From contig NZ_PHUJ01000003.1 in assembly GCF_002813375.1 (NCBI RefSeq), positions 992,001 to 1,056,000 on the forward strand: 64,000 nt of DNA, in the 5' to 3' direction. This document shows, one piece after another, positions 24,778-32,662 of this stretch. The notes beneath the pieces were generated by a model. The model saw only the letters and a list, made by a program, of their open reading frames with translations, ran no database searches and was not told the DNA's origin. Positions within the stretch are counted from its first letter, which is position 1; every line of letters starts with the position of its first letter. A program made the translations under genes and the position numbers. This DNA is from Pseudonocardia alni. GTDB lineage: Bacteria; Actinomycetota; Actinomycetes; Mycobacteriales; Pseudonocardiaceae.

Positions 24778-26904
24778 GTGGCGCGAGGAGGCAGGCCCCG
24801 GACCGGGGCTCGCCAGAGCACCCCCCAGCGACGTCGCCGCACGCGCGGCAACGACGTGATGTCGGTGCTGACCGGGGCCGCACGCGAGGTGCGGACCGCC
24901 TTGCGGACCGGCCGGGTCACCCCGGCCACCCGCACCAAGTTCCAGACGGTGGCGCTGCTGCTGCGCGACGAACGGGCCCGCGTCCGCGACCGCCACGACG
25001 ACGCGAAGCGGGCCGAGACCCTGCAGCGTCTCGACGAGATCGCGAAGGCACTGGCGATGGACGCGGTCCGCGACGCGGGCCTGCTGGCACTGCTCGCCGA
25101 CGACGCCGTCGTCTCCGACTCGGCACGCGCGCTCAAGCGGGAGATGCTGCGATCGGCCGGGATCGAGGTCGACGAGCCCGAGCCGGAACCGGAACCCGTC
25201 GAGGTCCCGCTCGTCCCGGCGAAGCCGCAGGTCGTGCCGCAGTCCGTGGTGGCCCGGCAGATGGCCAACCCGTTCCTCGCCCCCGACTTCTCCGCCGCGC
25301 CGCCGAGCGGCCCGCGCCCGACGCCGCTGACCGGCTGGGAGCTGCTCGGCCCGCTGCTGCGCTCCTTCGAGCGCGCCGGGGCGGGTGCGCCGGCCTGCAT
25401 GGAGCTGCCCGAACCCTCGACCAGTCCCGTCCCCGGCGGGCGGGAGCTGATGCCGCACCAGGCGGAGCTGGTCGCCGCCGCGGAGAACGGGCACCGCACC
25501 TTCCTGCTCGCCGACGAGCCCGGCCTGGGCAAGACCGCGCAGGCACTGCGCGCGGCGGAGGCCGCGAACGCCTATCCGCTGCTGGTCGTCGTGCCGAACG
25601 TGGTGAAGACCAACTGGGTGCGCGAGGCCGCGCTGTGGGCGCCGCGCCGGGCCGCGACCGCGATCCAGGGCAACGGCGACTCCGTCGACGGCTTCGCCGA
25701 CATCGTCGTCGTCAACTACGAGGTGCTCGACCGGCACATCGGCTGGCTGGGCGACTTCGGGTTCCGCGGGATGGTCGTCGACGAGGCGCACTTCATCAAG
25801 AACCGCACCTCGCAGCGGTCCAAGCACGTCCTGGAGATCGCCGAGAAGATCCGGTCGTTCATCCCGCGGCCGCTGCTGATGGCGCTGACCGGCACCCCGC
25901 TGATCAACGACGTCGAGGACTTCCTGGCCATCTGGCAGTTCCTCGGCTGGATCGACGCGACCAAGCCGCGCGCCCAGCTGCTCGACGCGCTGACCGCGAC
26001 CGGCATGACCCCGGCCGACGGGCTGTTCGAGCGCGCCGCCCGCCAGTGCGTCGTGGACATGGGCATCGTGCGCCGTCGCAAGATCGACGTCGCCGCGGAC
26101 ATCCCCGCCCGGCGCATCGCCGACCTGCCCGTCGAGATCGACGGCCCGACCGGCCGGTCCATCCGGGCCGCCGAGAAGGCGCTGGCCCGGCGGATGGTCG
26201 CCCGTTACACCGCCGCGCTCGCCGCCCGCCGGTCCGGCCCGACGGTCGAGGGCATCGACCACGGCCTGGTCCGCGACGTCGCGGGCTGGGAGCAGAAGGA
26301 CGCCGCGGAGGCGGGCTCCGGGGACAACGTGTTCACGATGATGCGCCGCCTCGGCCGGGCCAAGGCCGGGCTGGCGGCGGACTACGCGGTGCAGATCGCG
26401 CGCAGCGCGGGCAAGGTCGTGTTCTTCGCCAAGCACGTCGACGTCATGGACGCCGCCGAGCAGACCTTCGCCAAGCAGGGCGTGCGGTACTCCTCGATCC
26501 GCGGCGACCAGACGCCGTCGGTGCGCCAGCGCAACATCGACGCGTTCGTGAACGACCCGGGCGTCGCGGTGGCGGTGTGCTCGCTGACCGCGGCGGGGGT
26601 CGGGCTGAACCTGCAGGTCGCCTCGAACATCGTGCTCGCGGAGCTGTCCTGGACCGCGGCCGAGCAGACCCAGGCGATCGACCGCAGCCACCGGATCGGA
26701 CAGTCCGAACCGGTGACCGCGTGGCGGATCCTCGCCGCCCAGACGATCGACGCCCGGATCGCCGACCTGATCGACTCCAAGGCCGGCCTCGCGGCGGCGG
26801 CGCTCGACGGCGCCGACGACGTGTCCGGGTCGTCGGCCGACGTGCAGCGCGAGGCCCTGGTCGCGCTGCTCACCGAGGCGCTGGAGGCCGACCTGGCGGC
26901 GTGA
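24778..26904 (+). CDS. SNF2-family DEAD/DEAH helicase
   Basis: A 708-residue ATP-dependent DNA translocase. An Arg-rich start and helical N-terminal region (1-220) precede the two RecA-like lobes. Motif I is DEPGLGKT (Gly251-Lys252-Thr253), motif Ia VVVPNVVKTNWVREA, motif II DEAH (335-338), motif III ALTGTP, motif V AAGVGLNLQVASNIV and motif VI AIDRSHRIGQ. The compact form with a short insertion resembles SMARCAL1/RapA-like annealing helicases rather than chromatin remodellers. A role in DNA repair or fork handling is inferred. GTG 24778 is set by AGGAG six nt upstream. It lies singly, 9 bp from a convergent VOC gene. Confidence 0.88.
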   Translation: MARGGRPRTGARQSTPQRRRRTRGNDVMSVLTGAAREVRTALRTGRVTPATRTKFQTVALLLRDERARVRDRHDDAKRAETLQRLDEIAKALAMDAVRDAGLLALLADDAVVSDSARALKREMLRSAGIEVDEPEPEPEPVEVPLVPAKPQVVPQSVVARQMANPFLAPDFSAAPPSGPRPTPLTGWELLGPLLRSFERAGAGAPACMELPEPSTSPVPGGRELMPHQAELVAAAENGHRTFLLADEPGLGKTAQALRAAEAANAYPLLVVVPNVVKTNWVREAALWAPRRAATAIQGNGDSVDGFADIVVVNYEVLDRHIGWLGDFGFRGMVVDEAHFIKNRTSQRSKHVLEIAEKIRSFIPRPLLMALTGTPLINDVEDFLAIWQFLGWIDATKPRAQLLDALTATGMTPADGLFERAARQCVVDMGIVRRRKIDVAADIPARRIADLPVEIDGPTGRSIRAAEKALARRMVARYTAALAARRSGPTVEGIDHGLVRDVAGWEQKDAAEAGSGDNVFTMMRRLGRAKAGLAADYAVQIARSAGKVVFFAKHVDVMDAAEQTFAKQGVRYSSIRGDQTPSVRQRNIDAFVNDPGVAVAVCSLTAAGVGLNLQVASNIVLAELSWTAAEQTQAIDRSHRIGQSEPVTAWRILAAQTIDARIADLIDSKAGLAAAALDGADDVSGSSADVQREALVALLTEALEADLAA

Positions 26905-26913
26905 GCGGCCGGG

Positions 26914-27270
26914 TCAGCTCGCCGGCGGCGTGTAGAACTGCAGGTCGTTGCCCTCGGTGTCGCGGAACGGGAAGATCCGGCCCCAGGAGTGCTCGCTGAT
27001 GTCGCCCTGGACGTGGCCGCCGCGCTGCTCCAGGTCGTCGAGGGCCTGCTCGATGGACGTCTCCGGGTGGAAGCTGATCACGGCACCGCCGTGGTCGGCG
27101 GTCTCCGCGGTCTCCCGGCCGTTGAGCCCGATGGTGAGGCCGCCGGCATCGAGCTCGGTCCAGTCGTCGCTCTCCATCGTCACGGCCAGGCCGAGGACGT
27201 CCCGGTAGAACGCGGTCGCCCGCTTCATGTCGGTCACCGGCACCCAGACCGCTGCCACCTGCTTGGCCAT
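26914..27270 (-). CDS. VOC-superfamily (glyoxalase-like) protein
   Basis: A 118-residue single-unit vicinal-oxygen-chelate protein with two beta-alpha-beta modules: VAAVWVPVTDMKRATAFYRDVLGL and AVISFHPETSIEQALDDLEQRGG ... FPFRDTEGNDLQFYTPP. Members bind a metal and catalyse isomerisation, epimerisation or thiol addition to antibiotics, or act as binding proteins. ATG 27270 is preferred over GTG 27276 because GGAG lies five nt before it. The end abuts the SNF2 gene (9 bp). No partner gene indicates a substrate. Confidence 0.8.
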   Translation of the reverse strand: MAKQVAAVWVPVTDMKRATAFYRDVLGLAVTMESDDWTELDAGGLTIGLNGRETAETADHGGAVISFHPETSIEQALDDLEQRGGHVQGDISEHSWGRIFPFRDTEGNDLQFYTPPAS

Positions 27271-27361
27271 GTCCACTCCGTTCCGCCGGTGTGCACCGAC
27301 GTGTCGCTCGACACCCTGTCCCCGGAGGCCTACCCCGGGGCGGTGCGGCGAAACGACGGGC

Positions 27362-29284
27362 TCAGGCGGAGCCGCCGAGGTGCTCGGCGAAGTGGCGCTC
27401 CATCGCCCGGAACAGCCGGATCCGGTTCTCCGGGTTGGCGAAGCCGTGCCCCTCGTCGGTGGCCAGCAGGTACTCCACCGGCACCCCGCGCTCGCGCAGC
27501 GAGGCCACGATGTTGTCCGACTCGGCCTGCACGACCCGGGCGTCGTTGGCGCCCTGGGCGACCAGCAGCGGCGTGCGGATCCGGTCGACCATCGTGATCG
27601 GCGAGCGGGCCGCGAGGTCGGCCGCCTGCTCCGGCACGTCCGGGTCGCCCGCGTAGCGGTACCAGGCGTTGACCTGGTACGGCCGGACGAACTCGGGCAG
27701 GGTCCGCATGAAGTTGGCCAGGTCGGAGATGCCGACGTAGTCGACGGCGGCGGCGAAGCGGTCCGGGGTGACGGTCACGCCGACCAGCGCGGCGTACCCG
27801 CCGTAGGAGCCGCCGTAGATGCCGATCCGGTCCGGGTCGGCCCAGCCCTGCCCGACGGCCCAGTCGCAGGCGTCGATCAGGTCGTCGTGCATCGCGCCCG
27901 CGAGCTCACCGATCGCGGCGGTGAGGTGGCGGCGGCCGTAGCCGGTGGAGCCCCGGAAGTTGACCTGCAGCACGGCGTACCCGCGGTTCGCCAGGAACTG
28001 GACCTCGGGGTCGTAGCCCCAGGCGTCGTGCGCCCACGGCCCGCCGTGCACGACCAGGACCAGGGGCAGGCGCTCGGTGTCCTGCCGAGTCGTGCCGACG
28101 GGCAGGGTCAGGAAGCCGTGCAGCGGGAGGCCGTCGCGGGCGGTGAACGACACCGCGTCCATCGGTGCGAGGTCGGCCGGGTCGAGGTGCGGGTGACCGC
28201 GGAACAGCTCCCGGCTCTCCCCCGTGGCACGGTCGTAGAGCCGGTACACGCCCGGCTCGCGGTCGTGGGTGTACCCGGCGATCCAGAGCCGCCCGGACTC
28301 GTCGGAGGAGACCGACTCCAGTACGCCGTCGGACAGCGCGGACAGGGCCTCGAACACCGGCACGAACTCCGGGTCGAGGATCTCCAGGTGCGGCCGGCCC
28401 CCCACGTACCGGGCGGCGACGACCTCGCCGGTGGCGCTGTCGGTGAGCAGCGTCTGCGGCAGGCCGGGGCCGAGCATCCCCAGCGTGTCCAGGCTCGTCC
28501 CGTCGACGGCGGACACCACGGTCTGCTCGCCGGTCTCCCGGTCGATCCGGACCAGCCGCAGGTCGTCGGAGTCCTGGTGGAGGCCCAGGAGCAGGCCGGT
28601 GCCGTCGGGGGTGACCCTCTGCGGGTACACACCGACCGGATGCTCCGGGCCGCCGACGGTGTGCAGCAGCCGTCGCCCACCGTCGGGGTCGACCGCGGAG
28701 AACTCGTAGTCGCCGGCCTCGGTCATGACCGAGTGGAACGCCGGGCGGCCCTCGCGGTCGGTCAGCCAGGTCTCGCGCAGCCCGGGCTGGGCCAGCTCCA
28801 GGGTGGTCTCGCCGGTCGCGAGGTCGACCCGGAACATGTCGATCGACATCGGGTCGGGGTTCATCCAGACCAGCGCGGTGCCGGGGCGCTCGTGGGACGG
28901 CTCGACCCCGAACACCCTCGAGCCCGGCGCCATCGGCGTGAGGTCGACGGCGGGCTCCCCGGGGGCGTCGAGGTCGACCCGGTACAGGTGCCAGTCCTCG
29001 TTGCCGTCGGTGTCCTGCTCGTAGAGCATCCAGCGCGGGTCGCCGGTCCAGTGGTAGCGGGAGATCCCGCGGCGGGTGTCGTGGGTGACCACGACGGCGT
29101 CGGCGTGGGTCTCCTCGACACCCCGGACCCACAGGTTGTGCCGTCCGTGGTGCGACGCCAGGTAGGCGATGCGCGTCCCGTCCGGCGACAGCGACGGCCC
29201 GGCGAACTCCGGGTCGGCGAAGAAGTCCTCGAGGGTGATGCGGGTGCGGGCGGCGGGTGTCCGGGTCGTCGGTGCGTGGGTCAT
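27362..29284 (-). CDS. S9-family prolyl oligopeptidase-like serine peptidase
   Basis: A 640-residue cytosolic peptidase. Residues 20-390 form a beta-propeller with repeated SPDGTRIAYLAS- and DGTGLLLGL-type blades. Residues about 400-640 are the alpha/beta hydrolase: oxyanion-side VVHGGPWAHDAWGYDP, nucleophile IYGGSYGGYAAL (Ser493), the Asp in VAQGANDARVV and the His in ATDEGHGFANPENR. It would cleave short peptides, often after proline or as acylaminoacyl peptidase. ATG 29284 gives the usual N-terminus; no strong ribosome-binding site is visible. It diverges from a small gene at 29369. Confidence 0.88.
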   Translation of the reverse strand: MTHAPTTRTPAARTRITLEDFFADPEFAGPSLSPDGTRIAYLASHHGRHNLWVRGVEETHADAVVVTHDTRRGISRYHWTGDPRWMLYEQDTDGNEDWHLYRVDLDAPGEPAVDLTPMAPGSRVFGVEPSHERPGTALVWMNPDPMSIDMFRVDLATGETTLELAQPGLRETWLTDREGRPAFHSVMTEAGDYEFSAVDPDGGRRLLHTVGGPEHPVGVYPQRVTPDGTGLLLGLHQDSDDLRLVRIDRETGEQTVVSAVDGTSLDTLGMLGPGLPQTLLTDSATGEVVAARYVGGRPHLEILDPEFVPVFEALSALSDGVLESVSSDESGRLWIAGYTHDREPGVYRLYDRATGESRELFRGHPHLDPADLAPMDAVSFTARDGLPLHGFLTLPVGTTRQDTERLPLVLVVHGGPWAHDAWGYDPEVQFLANRGYAVLQVNFRGSTGYGRRHLTAAIGELAGAMHDDLIDACDWAVGQGWADPDRIGIYGGSYGGYAALVGVTVTPDRFAAAVDYVGISDLANFMRTLPEFVRPYQVNAWYRYAGDPDVPEQAADLAARSPITMVDRIRTPLLVAQGANDARVVQAESDNIVASLRERGVPVEYLLATDEGHGFANPENRIRLFRAMERHFAEHLGGSA

Positions 29285-29368
29285 CGGTGCCTCCTCACGG
29301 AGCCGGGGACCGTCCCCGGTGCCTGGGCCCCATGGCACCGTCGGCCGTCGCGGCACACTCCAGCGATC

Positions 29369-29593
29369 GTGACCCGGGTCACCCACCGGCACGGGGCGCG
29401 GTGGTCTCCCGGGCACGCCGGCGCGAGCCGCGCCCAGGTGGCGCTCATGCGGCCCGGCCCGCAGGCCGCCGCCCTCCCGTCGGTGGTGCGCGACCTGCTC
29501 ACCACCCGCGACGGCGCGGCCGGCGGGGACCGGCCCGATCCCGCGGCGCTGCGGCGGGCGGCCCGCCGCTGGTTCGGGGAGCCGGCCGCCTGA
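29369..29593 (+). CDS. Small basic hypothetical protein
   Basis: A 74-residue Arg/Ala-rich protein of unknown family: VTRVTHRHGARWSPGHAG, then a likely helix-turn pattern LPSVVRDLLTTRDG and DPAALRRAARRWFGEPAA. Start uncertain (GTG 29369, or ATG 29447 for a 48-residue form). Support for a real gene: it diverges from the peptidase, leaves an 84-bp promoter-sized gap, and its stop is followed within 7 nt by a strong 14-bp terminator hairpin. No function can be proposed. Confidence 0.45.
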   Translation: MTRVTHRHGARWSPGHAGASRAQVALMRPGPQAAALPSVVRDLLTTRDGAAGGDRPDPAALRRAARRWFGEPAA

Positions 29594-29599
29594 CCGGGC

Positions 29600-29632
29600 G
29601 CGTGCCCCGGCGGGCGGACCGCCGGGGCACGC
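29600..29632. terminator. Bidirectional terminator hairpin
   Basis: GCGTGCCCCGGCGG (29600-29613) and CCGCCGGGGCACGC (29619-29632) form a perfect 14-bp stem with a 5-nt loop. It lies between the ends of the convergent genes at 29593 and 29638. There is no U-tract, which is common in high-GC actinobacteria. Confidence 0.75.
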
Positions 29633-29637
29633 CCGGC

Positions 29638-30294
29638 TCAGTTGCCGACGCCGTCGAGCAGCCAGTGGTAGCGCAGCCGCAGCGCGCGTTCGGTGCTGGC
29701 CAGGGCGGCCACGACGCCGAGCGCGATGTTGAGCCAGATCGGCAGGTGGACCGGCGACTCGAACACCCCGACCGCCGCCGCGACCGGCGGGATCCGGCTG
29801 AGCGGCTCCAGCAGCTGCAGCAGGTTCAGCCCGACGCCGACGACCAGCGCCACCACCGAGACGACGCCGAGCACGCGGCTGAGCGAGGGGTGCTCGCGCT
29901 CCAGGCGGGCCCGGCGGCCCTCCGCCGAGCGCGGGTCCGGGACCAGTTGCCGGACCGCACCGGCGGCGGTGACGTACCGGCAGCGCTTCACCCCGAACGC
30001 GCTCGTCGCGACCTCGATCGCGCCGCCCTCGACCGGGACGACGGCCGGTACCCGCGACGACGCGTGGTGCCGCCCGTCGCGATACACCTGCGCGACGACC
30101 TGCCCGGTCTCCCCGCTGCCCTGGTGGCGCACGTCGACGGAGTACCGCACCGGCCGCCCGTCGGCGCCGGTCAGGTCCAGGTGCAGCAGGGCGCGCCCCA
30201 GGAACAGCTGCCACCAGCGGAAACGCTTCAGCGGGCTGCCGTCGCCCGGCCTCACCCGTCGGACGGCGCGGCGTCGTCGCCACTCGGTCAGCAT
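29638..30294 (-). CDS. Hypothetical membrane protein with two C-terminal spans
   Basis: A 218-residue protein. The N-terminal 120 residues are soluble and basic (MLTEWRRRRAVRRVRPGDG, RWWQLFLGRALLHLDL, a strand-rich part with DVRHQGSGETGQVVAQVYRDG). Two membrane spans follow at about 143-165 and 180-205. The pattern looks like a cytosolic beta-domain anchored by a helical hairpin; I do not recognise the family. ATG 30294 has GGGGGGACC upstream. It diverges from a TetR gene, and a near-perfect palindrome in the shared promoter region suggests that this regulator represses it. Confidence 0.65.
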   Translation of the reverse strand: MLTEWRRRRAVRRVRPGDGSPLKRFRWWQLFLGRALLHLDLTGADGRPVRYSVDVRHQGSGETGQVVAQVYRDGRHHASSRVPAVVPVEGGAIEVATSAFGVKRCRYVTAAGAVRQLVPDPRSAEGRRARLEREHPSLSRVLGVVSVVALVVGVGLNLLQLLEPLSRIPPVAAAVGVFESPVHLPIWLNIALGVVAALASTERALRLRYHWLLDGVGN

Positions 30295-30318
30295 CCGGTC
30301 CCCCCGAACCCGCGTCCT

Positions 30319-30339
30319 GACCAACACACTGTATTGGTC
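30319..30339. promoter_or_regulatory. TetR operator, 21-bp palindrome
   Basis: GACCAACACA (30319-30328), a central C, and TGTATTGGTC (30330-30339) form an odd palindrome with one mismatched pair out of ten. The inner ACACTGTAT recurs as ACACGGTGT (30357-30365), 31 bp downstream, about three helical turns, next to the TetR -10 box. Together they look like two sites for the adjacent TetR protein. Confidence 0.65.
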
Positions 30340-30370
30340 CGTTCGGCGGCACGCTAACACGGTGTACTAG

Positions 30371-30384
30371 TAGCCTGCCAGGGG
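30371..30384 (+). promoter_or_regulatory. Leaderless-type promoter of the TetR gene
   Basis: TAGCCT at 30371-30376 is followed by 7 nt and the GTG at 30384, without a Shine-Dalgarno. The operator copy at 30357-30365 abuts it, as expected for autorepression. Confidence 0.45.
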
Positions 30385-31019
30385 TGGACGAGACGCAGCG
30401 TCGGAGGCTCGGCAGCCGGGACCGGGTGCTCCTGGCCGCGATGGAGCTGTTCGGCCAGGACCCGGGGACCCGGCTGAGCGTGCGCGCGGTCGCCGCGCGG
30501 GCCGGGGTCAGCACCGGCTCGCTGCGCCACCACTTCCCGACCCAGCGGGCGCTGCAGGACGAGGTCCTGACCCGCGTCTACGACCTCGTCGCCCCCGACG
30601 ACGCCATCCACGACACCGCGGTGCCGGCCCGGGACCGCCTCGCCGCCTGCCTGCGAGAGGTGCTGAACCGGACCGGGGTCGGAGAGCAGGCGCGCCGGGC
30701 GCTGCGGACCGCGGTCGACACCTTCGTCGTGCCCGAGCCGACCGAGGAGCTCCGGACGGCCTACCTCGCCATCGAGCGCGAGGGGCGGCGCCGGGTCGAG
30801 TACTGGCTGACGACCCTGGTCGACGAGGGCGCGCTCGCCCCGGGCGACAACGCCCGGCGGGCACGGTTCCTCATGACCGTGGTCGACGGACTCGGCATGG
30901 AACGGGCACTGCCCGCCGCGGACCCGATCCTGCGGACCGAGACCGAGACGCTCTACCTGGCCGTGGACGCCGTCCTGGGCGACCCGGGCGGCGGACCGCG
31001 GGACGACGGCCGGTCCTGA
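30384..31019 (+). CDS. TetR/AcrR-family regulator
   Basis: A 211-residue repressor. The N-terminal helix-turn-helix is DRVLLAAMELFGQDPGTRLSVRAVAARAGVSTGSLRHHFPTQRAL; the rest is an all-helical ligand-binding domain (AARDRLAACLREVLNRTG, FLMTVVDGLGMERALPAADP). It diverges from the membrane protein at 29638-30294, and two related palindromes lie between them. The effector is unknown. The CGNR gene follows by about 105 bp on the same strand. Confidence 0.88.
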   Translation: MDETQRRRLGSRDRVLLAAMELFGQDPGTRLSVRAVAARAGVSTGSLRHHFPTQRALQDEVLTRVYDLVAPDDAIHDTAVPARDRLAACLREVLNRTGVGEQARRALRTAVDTFVVPEPTEELRTAYLAIEREGRRRVEYWLTTLVDEGALAPGDNARRARFLMTVVDGLGMERALPAADPILRTETETLYLAVDAVLGDPGGGPRDDGRS

Positions 31020-31124
31020 TCACGCGCCCCGCCCCGGGGCACGTGCCTCACGCCGGGACCCGCTCCAGGACGCGCCGCAGGTGGCCGGCGACGACGTCGC
31101 GACGGCGGCCCGGAGGAACTGACG

Positions 31125-31472
31125 GTGCTGCGCGACGCGCGGGACGCCCTGACCCGGGTCGCCCGGGGCGGCGCCGACCCGGGCGCCGCGCTGGCCCCGC
31201 TCCTCGACGGCGTGCACCGGACGCCGGAGTTCACCGACGGGCGGCTGACCTGGCGGACCGTCTCCCCGCCGCACGCCCGGCTCGCCGTCGAGGCCGTCCT
31301 CGCCTGGGCCGCCGTCGAGGAGGAGCTGCCCGGCCGGCTGCGCCCCTGCGCGAACGACGCGTGCCGGCTGTTCCTGCTCGACCGCAGCCGCGCGAACCGC
31401 GCCCGGTGGTGCTCGATGGCGGTCTGCGGGAACCGCGCCAAGGCGCGCCGGCACTACGAACGGACCCGCTGA
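31125..31472 (+). CDS. Compact CGNR zinc-finger protein
   Basis: A 115-residue protein whose last 45 residues are a full CGNR zinc finger: RPCANDACRLFLLDRSRANRARWCSMAVCGNRAKARRHYERTR, with four Cys ligands. Family members normally have about 60-90 extra N-terminal residues (ABATE domain) and act as putative transcription factors. Here the first 60 residues match only the end of that domain (LRDARDALTRVARGGADPGAALAPLLDG). GGAGGA 7 nt before the GTG supports a real, short gene rather than a broken one. In the same reading frame the TetR stop is the only stop upstream, but no ABATE-like sequence precedes. Confidence 0.7.
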   Translation: MLRDARDALTRVARGGADPGAALAPLLDGVHRTPEFTDGRLTWRTVSPPHARLAVEAVLAWAAVEEELPGRLRPCANDACRLFLLDRSRANRARWCSMAVCGNRAKARRHYERTR

Positions 31473-31480
31473 GGCGCTCC

Positions 31481-31924
31481 TCAGCCGGACCCCTCCACCA
31501 GGGCGGTCACCCGGATCTCGACCCGCATGGCGGCGAGCCCGAGCACGGTGACGCCGGTCTGGGTCCAGACCGGGGCCCGCCCGCCGAGCCGGCTGCGGAA
31601 CTCCCGGACCATGATCCGGTTGTGCTCGTCGCCGATGGCGTCGGCCCCGGCCGCGACCTTGTGGTACGAGTTCACGTGCACGACGTCGGCCCAGGTCGCG
31701 CCCGCCTCGGCGAGCGTGCGCCCGACGTTGTCGAACGCCCGCACGATCTCCTGCTCCAGGTCCTCGGCGACGACCAGGTCGTCGTCCCAGCCACCCTGGC
31801 CCGAGGTCTCCACCCGGTTGCCGATCCGGACCGCCTGGCTGTACCCGAGCAGATCGCGGGCGGTCACACCGTAGCCCGGCGTGACGTGGAAGGTGGCGGT
31901 CTCACGCTCGATGACTTCATCCAT
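31481..31924 (-). CDS. RidA-family (YjgF/YER057c/UK114) protein
   Basis: A 147-residue member of the trimeric RidA fold, which hydrolyses reactive enamine/imine intermediates or serves as a specialised deaminase. ARDLLGYSQAVRIGNRVETSGQGGWDDDL and the C-terminal QTGVTVLGLAAMRVEIRVTAL are conserved. The catalytic Arg of true RidA proteins is expected at 'R-x-E-I-R-V' (MRVEIRV), and is present. It diverges from a MarR gene with interleaved promoters. ATG 31924 follows a perfect leaderless promoter (TTTACA-N17-TAGATT). Confidence 0.85.
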   Translation of the reverse strand: MDEVIERETATFHVTPGYGVTARDLLGYSQAVRIGNRVETSGQGGWDDDLVVAEDLEQEIVRAFDNVGRTLAEAGATWADVVHVNSYHKVAAGADAIGDEHNRIMVREFRSRLGGRAPVWTQTGVTVLGLAAMRVEIRVTALVEGSG

Positions 31925-31930
31925 GAATTC

Positions 31931-31961
31931 AATCTACAAGTCATGGCTTCACCTGTAAAGT
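31931..31961. promoter_or_regulatory. Overlapping divergent promoters with MarR operator
   Basis: Minus strand: TTTACA (complement of 31954-31959), 17 nt, TAGATT (complement of 31931-31936), then 6 nt to the RidA ATG. Plus strand: TCTACA (31933-31938), 17 nt, TAAAGT (31956-31961) for marR. The two promoters occupy the same 31 bp face to face. The inverted repeat TACAAGT (31935-31941) / ACCTGTA (31951-31957), one mismatch, lies across both, so one bound MarR dimer would block both genes. Confidence 0.7.
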
Positions 31962-31995
31962 ACGCTCCGACACCCACGGACGGGAGCGACGGGCG

Positions 31996-32487
31996 ATGAC
32001 GGACCGGGCGACACCGGAGGCCGGCGGTGACGGGCCGACGTGGCTCGACAGCGGGGAGAAGGCCACGTGGACGGGCCTGGTCTCGCTGATCATGCTGCTG
32101 CCCGGCCGGCTGGAGGCACCGCTGCAGCAGGCGCACGGCCTGACGCTGTTCGAGTACCTGACGCTCAGCCACCTGTCCGAGGCGCCGGGGCGCAGGCTGC
32201 GGATGAGCGAGCTCGCCTTCCTGACGAACGGCTCGCTGTCCCGGCTCTCCAACGTGGTCAAACGACTGGAGGGCCGCGGCTGGATGCACCGCTCCCCCGA
32301 CCCCGACGACGGCCGCTACACCCTCGCCGCCCTCACCGACGCCGGGTTCGACGTCGTGCACGCCGCGGCGCCGACCCATCTGCGCGCGGTGCGTGCCCTC
32401 GTCCTCGACCGGCTCGACGCGGCGGACCGGGCGGCGCTGGGCCGGATCGCCGTCGCGCTGGGGGTGCAGGACCTCCCGCCGTCCTGA
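31996..32487 (+). CDS. MarR-family transcriptional regulator
   Basis: A 163-residue winged-helix repressor. ATWTGLVSLIMLLPGRLEAPLQQAHGLTLFEYLTLSHLSEAP forms the dimer helices. RLRMSELAFLTNGSLSRLSNVVKRLEGRGWMHRSPDPDDGRYTLAALTDAG is the DNA-binding wing with the conserved D-x-D-x-R. It diverges from RidA and is separated by 175 bp from a luciferase-like oxidoreductase on the same strand. Both may be its targets. The ATG has a GGGAG upstream and lies about 28 nt from the predicted transcription start. Confidence 0.88.
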   Translation: MTDRATPEAGGDGPTWLDSGEKATWTGLVSLIMLLPGRLEAPLQQAHGLTLFEYLTLSHLSEAPGRRLRMSELAFLTNGSLSRLSNVVKRLEGRGWMHRSPDPDDGRYTLAALTDAGFDVVHAAAPTHLRAVRALVLDRLDAADRAALGRIAVALGVQDLPPS

Positions 32488-32662
32488 GCCGGCGCGACGG
32501 GACGGCGCGGTCAGCCGTCGCCGAGGACCCGGCGGCCCGGCACGTGGCGGGCGTCGGCGTCCCGTACTCACCACGTTTCCGATCCGGATCCCGCGGAGCG
32601 GAAGAGGATGCGCCTCCGGTTCGTTGACGGAGAGATCACCATGTCGATCGTGAGGTGCTGTC

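Noticed and set aside
24488..24859. Possible small gene in the gap before the SNF2 gene
   Set aside because: Pro/Arg/Gly-rich without protein-like pattern, and it overlaps the SNF2 start out of frame.
31043..31125. Upstream sequence as a frameshifted N-terminal ABATE domain of the CGNR gene
   Set aside because: None of the frames gives an ABATE-like pattern, and the CGNR gene has its own GGAGGA ribosome-binding site.
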